Notes under the pieces: generated by a model | What the model was told of the DNA's origin: nothing | The model's input: the letters and a program-made list of their open reading frames with translations, nothing else | The model's database searches: none | In this document: positions 1 through 7,667 of the stretch, piece by piece | Numbering within the stretch: the first letter of the stretch is position 1 | Layout: each line of letters opens with the position of its first letter | Translations under genes and position numbers: made by a program | Source of the DNA: Achromobacter sp. | Lineage (GTDB): Bacteria; Pseudomonadota; Gammaproteobacteria; Burkholderiales; Burkholderiaceae_B | Direction: 5' to 3' | Length of the DNA: 12,108 nucleotides | NCBI GenBank assembly: GCA_003454835.1 | Contig: DMTA01000430.1 | Coordinates: forward strand, 1 to 12,108

Positions 1-905
1 GAACGCCCGCGCGAGGGCGAAAACAGCAGATCGCCCGGCTGCGCGCCCTGCAGGCGCGGGGTGGCGGCCAGAACGCGCGTGCCCGGCGGGGAGGTCATTT
101 CGCCCAGGACGGTGTCGCGGGCCGCCAGGCCCTCGAAGCCCTGCATCCGGCGCTGCGCATCCAGTTGCAGGTCGACCTTCAGCAGGGGAATCCCGGCGAC
201 GGTCAGGGCGTCGCTGCCTTCGGTGCGCAGCAGCCAGCGGGGAGCCGTGCCGGTCTTGTCCAGCGGCGTGCCGCGGGCGGCGGGTTCGACCTTCAACCAG
301 GCGCCTGCGGGGACCGGTTGCTGGTCCAGCGTATTGCCGATGGCAAGGTGGCAGCTCGAAAACTGCGGATGCCCCCCTTGCACCACGAATTCGATGCGAT
401 GGCCGTGCGCGCACAACCAGCCTTCCAGCGCCTGGTCGCGCGCGATTTCGGCGGACAGGGTTTCGGGCTGCTTGGGCGTGGGGGGATAACGGAACAGGCG
501 TGTCGCGGCGACGCCCTGGATGTCGGCCGGGTGGGATTCGGGAAAGATGGCCCGGTCGAACGATGCCAGCTCGCCGGGCGTGGCTAGGCGCAGCGTGGTG
601 CCCGTGGGCATCTGGACGCCGGCCAGTTGCGTGGGTTGTGTCAGCACCGTCTTGCGCGCGTCGTCGGCCTGCGCTTCGCGCTGGACCGAGAACCACTGGC
701 TGAACTGCTGATACGGGAAAATGGCGCCGACGACCGCCAGCAAGGCCATCAGGACAGTGCCGGCGCGCCGGTGGCCGGCCAGCCATTCCCGCGCGCCGCG
801 CGAGGTGGCCAGGGCGGCCAGCCAGGTGAACAGCGTGGCGAGGCAGGCGAGCGAAGCCGCCATCAGCACATAGAAATTACCGCCAGGAAGGGAAACCGGA
901 ATCAT
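1..905 (-). CDS. Unrecognised two-helix membrane-anchored protein (3' end outside window)
   Basis: An open frame reads leftward from ATG at 905 to the window edge without a stop (about 301 codons), so the C-terminus is missing. Residues ~11-33 (YVLMAASLACLATLFTWLA) and ~49-67 (TVLMALLAVVGAIFP) are two hydrophobic helices close together at the N-terminus. The rest (from ~72) is soluble-looking, rich in Pro, Gly, Arg and Thr, with beta-type stretches such as GVQMPTGTTLRLATPGE and two cysteines near residues 164 and 183 (GWLCAHGH, FSSCHLA) that could form a disulfide if this part lies in the periplasm. I do not recognise the family. It lies 60 nt downstream of marR on the same strand and could be the last gene of that unit, though an inverted repeat fills the gap. 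There is no convincing Shine-Dalgarno before the ATG; the start is chosen because it puts the two helices at the very N-terminus. Coding status is inferred from frame openness and sensible composition. Confidence 0.7.
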   Translation of the reverse strand, partial: MIPVSLPGGNFYVLMAASLACLATLFTWLAALATSRGAREWLAGHRRAGTVLMALLAVVGAIFPYQQFSQWFSVQREAQADDARKTVLTQPTQLAGVQMPTGTTLRLATPGELASFDRAIFPESHPADIQGVAATRLFRYPPTPKQPETLSAEIARDQALEGWLCAHGHRIEFVVQGGHPQFSSCHLAIGNTLDQQPVPAGAWLKVEPAARGTPLDKTGTAPRWLLRTEGSDALTVAGIPLLKVDLQLDAQRRMQGFEGLAARDTVLGEMTSPPGTRVLAATPRLQGAQPGDLLFSPSRGR

Positions 906-917
906 GGCGGCAATTAT

Positions 918-945
918 GCGCCAATCCGGCAGGCCGGACCGGCGC
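918..945. repeat. 28-bp interrupted inverted repeat between marR and the membrane-protein gene
   Basis: Outer arms GCGCC (918-922) and GGCGC (941-945) and inner arms TCCGGC (925-930) and GCCGGA (933-938) are fully complementary. They are separated by 2-nt mismatches on each side and a 2-nt centre. It starts 12 nt upstream of the ATG at 905. On the minus strand the T-run comes before the stem rather than after it, so it is not a standard intrinsic terminator. It could be an operator, an mRNA hairpin between cistrons, or chance in GC-rich DNA. Confidence 0.5.
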
Positions 946-965
946 GAAAAAGTCCTGGATCGGCC

Positions 966-1460
966 TTAGTCGCGGGCCGACGCCGAGCGCGTGGCCACCA
1001 CCTGCAGCTTCAGTTCGCCCAGCGCCTGGAACAGGGCGTTGCGGCTGGCCTCGGGCAATTCGGCAAACATGGATTTGACCCAGTTCTCGTGGGCGCGGGC
1101 CATGCGCGCAAAGCTCTTCTTGCCTTGCGGCGTCAGCTTGATGAGCGAGCTGCGGCGGTCGGACTCGACCTTGGTCCGCACCACCAGGCCTTCTTTTTCG
1201 AGCTGGTCGGTAATCCCGGTGATATTGCCGTTAGTGACCATCATGTGGCGCGACAGCTCGCCCATCTTCATGCCCTTGGGCGCGCGCTGCAGCTGCGCCA
1301 TCAGGTCGAAACGCGGGAGGGTGGTGTCGAAGTCGTTGCGCAGGCGGCTGCGGATCTCGCCTTCGATGAGGTTGGCGCAGGTCAGCATGCGCAGCCACAG
1401 GCGCAGCGCGTGATGGTCGTCAGGCGCGGCGCGGGATTCCAGGTCGGGAGTATCGGTCAT
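966..1460 (-). CDS. MarR-family transcriptional regulator
   Basis: A 164-residue protein of normal MarR length. A helical dimerisation segment (~15-45) precedes a winged helix-turn-helix (~48-118). The recognition-helix region is MVTNGNITGITDQLEKEG (74-91) and the wing carries the typical DRRSS (101-105), followed by the family pattern LTPQGKK (109-115) and C-terminal helices. MarR proteins bind as dimers to AT-rich palindromes and usually release DNA when a small, often aromatic, ligand binds. The gene follows the hydrolase gene by 11 nt and is probably co-transcribed and perhaps translationally coupled with it, since no strong Shine-Dalgarno is visible. Position suggests it controls its own operon and the divergent transporter; a candidate operator is at 2405-2422. 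The ligand cannot be told from sequence. Alternatives such as regulation of distant genes are open. Confidence 0.93.
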   Translation of the reverse strand: MTDTPDLESRAAPDDHHALRLWLRMLTCANLIEGEIRSRLRNDFDTTLPRFDLMAQLQRAPKGMKMGELSRHMMVTNGNITGITDQLEKEGLVVRTKVESDRRSSLIKLTPQGKKSFARMARAHENWVKSMFAELPEASRNALFQALGELKLQVVATRSASARD

Positions 1461-1471
1461 GGCTCGGAAGA

Positions 1472-2365
1472 TTACCGGGAATGCGGGGGAGAAGAGGGCG
1501 CCAGACCCATCTGTTCGAAGATGGCTTGGGTCAGCGGGCTGTTCGGATCGTTGAGCGTCAGGACAATATCAAAATGATTGGTGCCCGGCATTGGTACATA
1601 TCTACCGGGAAAACCGCGGGCGCGCCATGCGGCCAGATAATCATCGCTCTGGCGCTTGAATTCATCGGTTTCGGATTCCCCGTAGCTGACCACCAGCGGG
1701 CAGCCGGCCTGTGGCAACTGCAGGGCGGGGCTGTTGCGGATGGCGTCGGCCTCGCTCATGCGCATCCATTCGTTGATGTGGGTATGCACCAGCGGGCGCA
1801 GGTCGAACAGGCCGGACAGGGGCGCGGCGCCGCGGACCACGCCGGGCGGCACGTCGTAGCTGGCGTGCCAGCCGCCGGCGAGCAGGGCGCCGACCAGATG
1901 CCCGCCCGCCGAGCTGCCGCAAATATGGATGCGCGCCGGGTCGCCGCCGTACTCGGCAATGTGGTGGTGTATCCATGCCAGCGCGCGCCGGTTCTGGTCC
2001 ACGATGCGGTCCAGCGTGACGGCCGGGGCCAGCGAATAATTCACCGACACCACCACCGCGCCCGCCTGCGTGAACGCGGGCGCCATATTGCTGGATTCGT
2101 TCTTGGACAAGAGGCGCCAGTAACCGCCGTGGATGAATACGAAGACGGGGGCGCCGGGCTTGCCGGCCGCGGCTGGAAATATGTCCAGCAGTTCATCCGG
2201 ATGATCGCCAAAAGGCACGTCCAGCGCGCATTCCAGCGTGCTGCGGGCCGTGGCGCTGTCCTCGGCGTATTTCTTGAGTATCGGTTGGATGTCGGGTACT
2301 GTCGCGCGAGCGTTGTACTGGACGTCCAGTTCGGCGCGATCGTAGTTGCGGTAGAGGGTGACCAT
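1472..2365 (-). CDS. Alpha/beta hydrolase, arylformamidase (kynurenine formamidase)-like
   Basis: A 297-residue alpha/beta-hydrolase, presumably cytoplasmic (no signal peptide). The oxyanion-hole motif HGGYW is at 79-83, the form typical of the Afmid/kynurenine formamidase branch. The nucleophile elbow GSSAG is at 150-154 (Ser152), and the catalytic His is probably His264 in TNHFDIV. The acid is likely in the segment YGESETDEF (228-236), where the exact residue is unclear. The N-terminal pattern YRNYDRAELDVQYNAR matches the usual start of this subfamily, which supports ATG 2365 despite a weak ribosome site. Known members hydrolyse N-formylkynurenine or other small esters and amides; bacterial tryptophan catabolism usually uses the unrelated metal-dependent KynB, so the true substrate is uncertain. 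It is the first gene of a minus-strand unit with marR and is divergent from a HAAT-type importer, suggesting it acts on the imported compound. Confidence 0.88.
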   Translation of the reverse strand: MVTLYRNYDRAELDVQYNARATVPDIQPILKKYAEDSATARSTLECALDVPFGDHPDELLDIFPAAAGKPGAPVFVFIHGGYWRLLSKNESSNMAPAFTQAGAVVVSVNYSLAPAVTLDRIVDQNRRALAWIHHHIAEYGGDPARIHICGSSAGGHLVGALLAGGWHASYDVPPGVVRGAAPLSGLFDLRPLVHTHINEWMRMSEADAIRNSPALQLPQAGCPLVVSYGESETDEFKRQSDDYLAAWRARGFPGRYVPMPGTNHFDIVLTLNDPNSPLTQAIFEQMGLAPSSPPHSR

Positions 2366-2391
2366 GGCGGCAGGTGGTAAAAACCCTAGAC

Positions 2392-2421
2392 TTGTTTTGC
2401 CGATTACTTTAAACCTAAACT
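2392..2421 (+). promoter_or_regulatory. Candidate sigma-70 promoter for the livK-like gene
   Basis: A TTGTTT -35-like element (2392-2397) is followed by an 18-bp spacer and a TAAACT -10-like element (2416-2421), in the only AT-rich part of the divergent region. The match is partial (3/6 and 4/6), and it would give a leader of roughly 175 nt. The -10 lies inside the candidate MarR palindrome, which fits repression by promoter occlusion. Inferred only. Confidence 0.35.
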
Positions 2422-2422
2422 A
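2405..2422. promoter_or_regulatory. Candidate MarR operator palindrome
   Basis: The site reads TAnTTTAnnnnTAAAnTA, with 12 of 18 positions symmetric. The length, AT-richness and arm layout are typical of MarR-family operators. It lies 40 nt upstream of the hydrolase start and 183 nt upstream of the livK-like start, in the divergent region next to a marR gene. Binding by the regulator at 966-1460 is an inference. Confidence 0.5.
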
Positions 2423-2468
2423 TGAACCGCGCCAGTTTTCCCTGTGCTGCATAAGGGGATTGGGGCGT

Positions 2469-2489
2469 TGCAGAGCAATCCGTTCTGCA
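2469..2489. repeat. TGCAGA-N9-TCTGCA inverted repeat
   Basis: Perfect 6-bp arms at 2469-2474 and 2484-2489 with a 9-nt spacer, inside the probable livK leader. It could be a second regulator site or a weak mRNA hairpin. The short arms mean chance is also possible. Confidence 0.3.
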
Positions 2490-2604
2490 GGCACCGGCCT
2501 GACGGCGGCGACCATCGCGCCAGCGGGCCGGGCATAGAAGTCTTTCGCATCGCACCTTCAAAAAGAACACCCTCTGCGCGGGCTCGCGCACGGAGCACAC
2601 CACC

Positions 2605-3768
2605 ATGCGTTTGATCACTTCCTTCCTGGCTGCCGCCGCCCTGATTCCCGCCCTGGCACAGGCCGACACCGTCAAGGTCGGCATCGCCAACGACATCTCG
2701 GGCCCGTTCTCGGCGCTGGGCGCTGAAGCCCGCGACGGCTTCAACCTGGCCATCAAGCAACTGGGCAGCAAGCTGGGCGGTCAGCCCGCGGAATTCCTGC
2801 AAACCGACATGGGCGGCAATCCGGACCAGGCCCGCCAGCTCGTCACGCGCTACATCCAGCGCGAAAAGGTCGACTTCTTCACGGGTCCCATCGGCTCGAA
2901 CGTGGCGCTGGCCGTCGGCCCCGCGCTGTTCGCCGCCAAGGTGCCCTACCTGTCCAACAACCCCGGCCCCAGCCAGTTCGCCGGCGCGCAGTGCAACAAC
3001 TACTGGTTCGGCACGTCGTACCAGAATGACGCCTTCCACGAAGCGGCCGGCAAGGTCGCGGCGGACCGCGGCTTCAAGAAGATGTTCATCATGGCCCCCG
3101 ACTACCCGGCGGGCAAGGATGCGCTGACCGGCTTCAAGCGCGGCTACAAGACCGCCCCGGGCGACGAGGTCTACACCAAGCTCGGCCAGATCGACTACGC
3201 CGCCGAGATCGCGCAGATCCGCGCCGCCAAGCCGGACGCCGTCTACATCTTCCTGCCGGGCGGCATGGGCATCAACTTCGTCAAGCAGTTCGTGTCCGCC
3301 GGCCTGTCGCAGAACGTCAAGCTGATCGGCCCGGGCTTCTCGGCCGACGAGGACGTGATCCAGGCTGTGGGCGACCCAATGCTGGGCATGTACAACACGG
3401 CGCAATGGGCGCATGACCTGGACGTGCCGCAGAACAAGGCCTTCGTCGAGGCCTTCCGCAAGGAATACAACGGCCGCTACCCGTCGGTGTACGCCGCGCA
3501 GGCGTATGACGTGATCATGGCCATGGACGCCGCCGTCAAACAGGCCGGTGGCAAGGCCACCGACCGCGACGCCATCGTGAAGGCGCTCGAAAAGGCCGAC
3601 TACCCCTCGGTGCGCGGCAGCTTCACCTACGGCAAGAACCACTACCCGATCCAGTCGTACTACCTGCGCGTCGTCGAGAAGGACGGCAGCGGCCGCATCA
3701 CCAACAAGCTGGTGGGCAAGGTCTTCGACAAGTACCAAGACGTCTACGTAGGCGACTGCAAAATGTGA
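2605..3768 (+). CDS. Periplasmic substrate-binding protein of a HAAT-family (Liv-type) ABC importer
   Basis: A 387-residue protein with a Sec signal peptide (MRLITSFLAAAALIPALAQA, cleavage about A20/D21) followed by a type I periplasmic-binding fold (Peripla_BP_6/LivK-like). The mature protein starts with the family pattern VKVGIANDISGPFSALG, then PIGSNVALAVGP (about residues 98-109), PYLSNNPGP, and YAAQAYDVIMAMDAAVKQ near 300. Cys130 and Cys385 (C-terminal GDCKM) may form a disulfide. It captures the ligand in the periplasm and hands it to LivH-LivM. A GGAG at 2592-2595, 9 nt before the ATG, supports the start. Binding proteins of this type take branched-chain amino acids, aromatic acids, amides or urea, and the ligand is not readable here. 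The divergent arylformamidase-like hydrolase hints at an aromatic or amide substrate. A structured repeat follows directly after the stop, which fits stronger expression of this gene than of the permease genes. Confidence 0.93.
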   Translation: MRLITSFLAAAALIPALAQADTVKVGIANDISGPFSALGAEARDGFNLAIKQLGSKLGGQPAEFLQTDMGGNPDQARQLVTRYIQREKVDFFTGPIGSNVALAVGPALFAAKVPYLSNNPGPSQFAGAQCNNYWFGTSYQNDAFHEAAGKVAADRGFKKMFIMAPDYPAGKDALTGFKRGYKTAPGDEVYTKLGQIDYAAEIAQIRAAKPDAVYIFLPGGMGINFVKQFVSAGLSQNVKLIGPGFSADEDVIQAVGDPMLGMYNTAQWAHDLDVPQNKAFVEAFRKEYNGRYPSVYAAQAYDVIMAMDAAVKQAGGKATDRDAIVKALEKADYPSVRGSFTYGKNHYPIQSYYLRVVEKDGSGRITNKLVGKVFDKYQDVYVGDCKM

Positions 3769-3770
3769 CC

Positions 3771-3855
3771 TCCCCCGAAGCGCTGCGCGCTTCCCCCCAG
3801 GGGGCGTCGCAGCGGACCGGCAAAGCCGGATCCGCGCGACCCCGCTTGGGGGCGG
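3771..3855. repeat. REP-like structured intergenic repeat between livK and livH
   Basis: The element begins 3 nt after the livK-like stop. It contains a hairpin GAAGCGC/GCGCTTC with a 3-nt loop (3777-3793), a C6-A-G5 block (3793-3804), and a second hairpin with 10-bp arms at 3812-3821 and 3825-3835 (loop AAA, one bulged A). An outer pairing joins 3772-3782 (CCCCCGAAGCG) with 3843-3852 (CGCTTGGGGG). I recall very similar intergenic units in many Burkholderiales genomes, so this is probably a copy of a dispersed repeat. There is no T-run, so it is not a canonical terminator, but it could stabilise upstream mRNA or attenuate transcription into livH. Confidence 0.65.
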
Positions 3856-3931
3856 CGGCTCATGACGTGAGCGCTGCGGACGTTGGTTGCAGGATGCAGG
3901 TGGGATAGCTTTGGTGAATTGATCGCGGGGG

Positions 3932-3955
3932 CCCTTCGGCGGCGCGCGGCAAGGG
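3932..3955 (+). other. Possible hairpin overlapping the livH ribosome-binding site
   Basis: CCCTT (3932-3936) can pair with AAGGG (3951-3955), and the latter is part of the livH Shine-Dalgarno (purine run 3951-3960, before ATG 3966). Pairing would partly hide the ribosome site. The stem is only 5 bp with a GC-rich 14-nt loop, so this is speculative. Confidence 0.25.
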
Positions 3956-3965
3956 GGAAGTTTTC

Positions 3966-4886
3966 ATGACGTTTACGCTGATCGTCGAGCAATTGCTGAA
4001 CGGTCTGCAGTTTGGGTTGATGTTGTTTCTGATTGCGGCCGGGCTGACCCTGGTGTTCGGGATCATGGACATCATGAATCTGGCTCACGGCTCGCTCTAT
4101 ATGGCTGGCGCCTATGTCGCCGCCGAAACCATGCAACGCACCGGCTCGTTCACCGCCGCGGTTCTTGTGGCGGCGGTCGCCACGGGCATCGTCGGCATCG
4201 TGCTGGAGCTCTCGCTCATCCGCCGCCTGGCGCTGCGCGACCACTTGGCTCAGGTGCTGGGCACCTACGCCGTCATCCTCATCGCCAATGACCTGGTCAA
4301 GATGATCTGGGGTCCGGCGCCGGTCATGCTGAACATGCCCGCGGTGCTGTCCGGCCCCGTGCGCCTCCTGCCCGATCTGATGTATCCCGCCTATCGCCTG
4401 ATGATCATCGTCTTCGGCGTGGCCGCGGCCGCGGGTCTGTACTGGTTCGTGACGCGGACCCGCGCCGGCGTGCTGGTGCGGGCCGGGGCGTCGAACCGCC
4501 AGATGGCCACACTGATGGGCGTGCGCGTGCCGCTGCTGTTCCTGGGCGTGTTCGTGCTGGGCGCCATGCTGGCCGCGGTGGCCGGCGCGCTGCTGGGTCC
4601 GATCACCTCGGTGCAGGTGGGCATGGGCGAAGAAATCCTGATCCTGGTGCTCGTGTGCATCGTCATCGGCGGCATCGGCTCGATCCGGGGCGCCTTTGTG
4701 GGCGCGCTGCTGGTCGGCATGGTCGACACCGCCGGCCGGGCCTTCCTGCCGATGCTGCTGCGCCAGGTGTTCTCGCCGGCCGTGGCCTCCAGCGTCGGTC
4801 CGACGCTGGCGGCCATCGCCATCTACGTGTTGATGGCGGCAGTGCTGGTGTTCCGGCCCTCTGGCCTCTTTCCGGCGCGGGGCTGA
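3966..4886 (+). CDS. livH: ABC importer permease, LivH family
   Basis: A 306-residue polytopic inner-membrane protein, the usual LivH length. The N-terminus carries the classic LivH run LLNGLQFGLMLFLIAAGLT followed by VFGIMDIMNLAHGSLYMAGAY, and several more hydrophobic helices follow. The cytoplasmic coupling region contains GASNRQMATLMGVRV (~176-190), and the conserved IGGIGSIRGAFVGALLVG lies near 233-250. With LivM it forms the transmembrane channel through which the ligand delivered by the binding protein passes. The start is preceded by a strong purine run (3951-3960). It ends 2 nt before livM, so the two permeases are translationally coupled. The gene symbol denotes family membership; the transported compound may not be leucine. 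Confidence 0.93.
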   Translation: MTFTLIVEQLLNGLQFGLMLFLIAAGLTLVFGIMDIMNLAHGSLYMAGAYVAAETMQRTGSFTAAVLVAAVATGIVGIVLELSLIRRLALRDHLAQVLGTYAVILIANDLVKMIWGPAPVMLNMPAVLSGPVRLLPDLMYPAYRLMIIVFGVAAAAGLYWFVTRTRAGVLVRAGASNRQMATLMGVRVPLLFLGVFVLGAMLAAVAGALLGPITSVQVGMGEEILILVLVCIVIGGIGSIRGAFVGALLVGMVDTAGRAFLPMLLRQVFSPAVASSVGPTLAAIAIYVLMAAVLVFRPSGLFPARG

Positions 4887-4888
4887 CC

Positions 4889-5851
4889 ATGAAAACCAAG
4901 ATCTGGACCGTGGTCCTCCTGGCCGCGCTGGCGGTGTTTCCGTTGGTCGCGCCCATGCTGGGCCTGGACTTCTACATTTCCTTCGTGCGGCGCGTGCTGA
5001 TCTACGCGCTGGCGGCAACCAGCCTGAACCTTATCCTGGGGTATGGCGGCATGGTGGCCTTGGGTCACGCCGCGTTCTTCGGCGCCGGCGCGTATGCGGT
5101 GGGCATCCTGTCCATGTCGGGCGTCACGTCGGCGCTGGTGTCGTGGCCGGTGGCGATGCTGCTGGCTGGCGTGCTGGCGTGCATCACCGGCGCGATCTCG
5201 CTGCGCACGCGGGGCGTGTACTTCATCATGATCACGCTGGCGTTCGCGCAGATGCTGTTCTACATCTTCATCTCGCTGCGCCAGTACGGTGGTGAAGACG
5301 GTCTGAACCTGCCGGGTTATTCCACCCTGCCGGGCATCGACCTGGCCCACGACGTCAGCTTCTATTACCTGGTGCTGGCGCTGTTCGCGCTGTTGATGTG
5401 GGCCTTTGGTCACATCGTCGCCTCGCGCTTCGGCATGGCGCTGCAAGGAATCCGCGAGAACGAATCGCGCATGGAGTCCATGGGCTATCCCGTGTACCGC
5501 ATCAAGCTGATGGCCTTCACGCTGAGCGGGGCGGCGGCGGGGCTGGCCGGCGCGCTGCTGGCCAACCACAACCTCTTCATTTCGCCGAGTCTGATGCATT
5601 GGACCCAGTCGGCCAACCTGCTGATCATGGTGCTGGTGGGCGGCATCGGCCTGCGCTACGGCGGCGTGGCCGGCGCGGTGGTGATGCTGACGCTGGAAGA
5701 AGTGCTGCGCCTGTGGACCGAATACTGGCACCTGCCTTTGGGCGTGCTGCTGCTGTGCGTGGTGTTTGGCGCGCCGCGCGGCCTGGTCGGCCTGTTCGGG
5801 CCGCTGTTCAGCGGGCGCACTGCGCCGCAATCCGGCAAGGTGGGCTCATGA
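4889..5851 (+). CDS. livM: ABC importer permease, LivM family
   Basis: A 320-residue polytopic membrane protein. It begins with a hydrophobic helix (IWTVVLLAALAVFPLVAPML) and the typical LivM stretch LIYALAATSLNLILGYGGMVALGHAAFFGAGAY (about 36-69, family hallmark GxxxLGHAAFFGxGAY). The coupling-helix region GMALQGIRENESRMESMGY lies near 182-200, and the conserved VGGIGLRYGGVAGA near 250-263. The frame stays open upstream to 4655 inside livH, but ATG 4889, 2 nt after the livH stop, gives the correct family N-terminus. It partners LivH and contacts LivG/LivF on the cytoplasmic side. The stop overlaps the livG start (ATGA at 5848-5851). Confidence 0.93.
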   Translation: MKTKIWTVVLLAALAVFPLVAPMLGLDFYISFVRRVLIYALAATSLNLILGYGGMVALGHAAFFGAGAYAVGILSMSGVTSALVSWPVAMLLAGVLACITGAISLRTRGVYFIMITLAFAQMLFYIFISLRQYGGEDGLNLPGYSTLPGIDLAHDVSFYYLVLALFALLMWAFGHIVASRFGMALQGIRENESRMESMGYPVYRIKLMAFTLSGAAAGLAGALLANHNLFISPSLMHWTQSANLLIMVLVGGIGLRYGGVAGAVVMLTLEEVLRLWTEYWHLPLGVLLLCVVFGAPRGLVGLFGPLFSGRTAPQSGKVGS

Positions 5852-6644
5852 GCAATCCGATGAATGCCACGACCGGCGCCGCCGCGAACGGGACACACGC
5901 CCTGCAGGCGCGCGGACTGATCCGCCGTTTTGGCGCGCTGGTGGCCACCGACAACGTATCGCTGTCTCTGGCGCCCGGCGAGATCCATGCCCTGATCGGC
6001 CCGAACGGTGCGGGCAAGTCGACCCTGATCCATCTGCTGTCGGGCACGCTGTCCGCCGATGCCGGCACGCTGGAGGTCGACGGCCGCGATGTCACCGCGA
6101 TGAACGCGCACCAGCGCGTGGCCGCGGGCCTGTCGCGGTCCTACCAGATCACCAACATCTTCAAGCAGTCCAGCGTGCTGGATAACCTGGTGCTGGCCGT
6201 GCAGGCCCACGCTGGCAGCAGCTTCCGCTTCTGGAAGCCGCGCGCCGCGGAATCGGCGCTGTACGAACAGGCGCGCGAGCTGGCCCGCGAATGCGCCATC
6301 GACGCAAGTCTGCTGGACCGCGCCGCGGGCACGCTGCCGCACGGCGAGCAGCGCAAGGTGGAATTCGCGCTCGCGCTTGCCGCGCGGCCCAAGGTGCTGC
6401 TGCTGGACGAGCCCATGGCGGGCATGGGGCCGGACGAGACCGTCCGCCTGACTGAACTGATCGAATCCTTGCGGGGGCGCGCCGCCATGCTGCTGGTTGA
6501 ACATGACATGCAGGCGGTGTTCCGTCTTGCGGACCGCCTGTCGGTGCTGGTGTATGGGCGGGTGATCGCCTCGGGCACGCCGGACGAGATCCGCGCCAAC
6601 CCCGACGTGCGCCAGGCCTACCTGGGCGACGAGGAGACCGTGTG

Positions 6645-6645
<1 letters not shown>
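5848..6645 (+). CDS. livG: ABC importer ATP-binding protein, LivG family
   Basis: A 265-residue cytoplasmic ATPase subunit. Walker A GPNGAGKS is at 51-58, the Q-loop Gln at 100 (SRSYQITNIF), signature LPHGEQ at 163-168, Walker B VLLLDE at 183-188 with the LivG-type D-loop following (MAGMGPDE), and the switch histidine at 219 (LVEHDM). The C-terminal GRVIASGTPDEIRANPDVRQAYLG is the standard LivG tail. An extra ~20-residue N-terminal tail comes before the first conserved strand. The chosen ATG overlaps the livM stop by 4 nt with AAGGTGG upstream; the longer upstream frame lies inside livM and is not used. It forms the energising pair with LivF, and all residues needed for ATP hydrolysis are present. 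Confidence 0.94.
6631..6636 (+). promoter_or_regulatory. Ribosome-binding site deciding the livF start
   Basis: GAGGAG ends 8 nt before ATG 6645. This favours ATG over the in-frame GTG one codon earlier (6642), which sits closer to the site. Confidence 0.7.
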
Positions 6646-7349
<704 letters not shown>

Positions 7350-7667
7350 CCAACGTGTAGTAATAAAGCTGCAAATTGGATGCGCCAGACGTAACAATCG
7401 CTGATATAAACCGCAATAAAACACGATATATATTGCTGCGGTGAAACTTAAGGTGTCTCGGACGCATCCAGACGTTTGCACCTGTATCAATAAACCCCCC
7501 TGGCATCTACACTTAGCCGCCGGTTGCCCGCATGGGGCGCCGGCGTTCAGGCTCATGGCTCAAAAGGCGGGGCAAAGCACGGGCAGGGCGCCTCGTACGG
7601 TCAGCGCGCCCGATCTGCGTCCCCTTTTCGCGCGTGGCATCGCATCAAGCTGTCAGGAAGACTTTGC
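7350..7667 (+). promoter_or_regulatory. AT-rich leader and probable promoter region of the sia operon
   Basis: These 318 nt hold no gene I can support. The first ~150 nt are clearly AT-richer than the surroundings. GATATA occurs twice, at 7403-7408 and 7425-7430, 22 nt apart; the second runs into TATATT (7429-7434), a good -10-like hexamer without a convincing -35. A bulged inverted repeat pairs CCGC AATA (7411-7418) with TATT and GCGG (7431-7441). CCAGACGT is repeated at 7385-7392 and 7468-7475. These suggest regulator binding upstream of siaA. I see no intrinsic terminator for livF. Confidence 0.5.
7655..7660 (+). promoter_or_regulatory. Ribosome-binding site deciding the siaA start
   Basis: AGGAAG ends 7 nt before ATG 7668. 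This start places the transmembrane helix at the N-terminus, while the in-frame ATG at 7524 would add 48 low-quality residues. Confidence 0.7.

Noticed and set aside
627..1577. 316-codon plus-strand frame across marR and the membrane-protein gene
   Set aside because: It crosses three minus-strand genes and an intergenic gap; composition is shadow-like.
2404..3738. 444-codon open frame on the minus strand opposite the livK-like gene
   Set aside because: It is antisense to a clear binding protein with signal peptide and ribosome site. Its composition (Val/Ala/Gly/Arg/His-rich, no motif) is typical of a GC-rich shadow frame.
4655..4888. Upstream extension of livM
   Set aside because: It would overlap 78 codons of livH in another frame. 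The family N-terminus begins at ATG 4889.
3744..5018. 424-codon minus-strand frame opposite livH
   Set aside because: Very high His, Gln, Arg and Asp content from reading hydrophobic permease codons backwards; no recognisable domain.
4823..5830. 335-codon minus-strand frame opposite livM
   Set aside because: The same Gln/His/Arg-rich shadow pattern, fully antisense to a recognised permease.
7350..7440. Intrinsic terminator after livF
   Set aside because: The inverted repeat at 7411-7441 is bulged and AT-rich with no following T-run, so it is not a convincing terminator.
7501..7520. Sigma-54-like promoter (TGGCA followed by a possible -12 element) before siaA
   Set aside because: The spacing from GG does not land on the required GC, so the match fails.
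7524..7667. Upstream start for siaA
   Set aside because: It adds 48 residues unlike a signal or membrane segment. ATG 7668 has a good ribosome site and starts just before the transmembrane helix.
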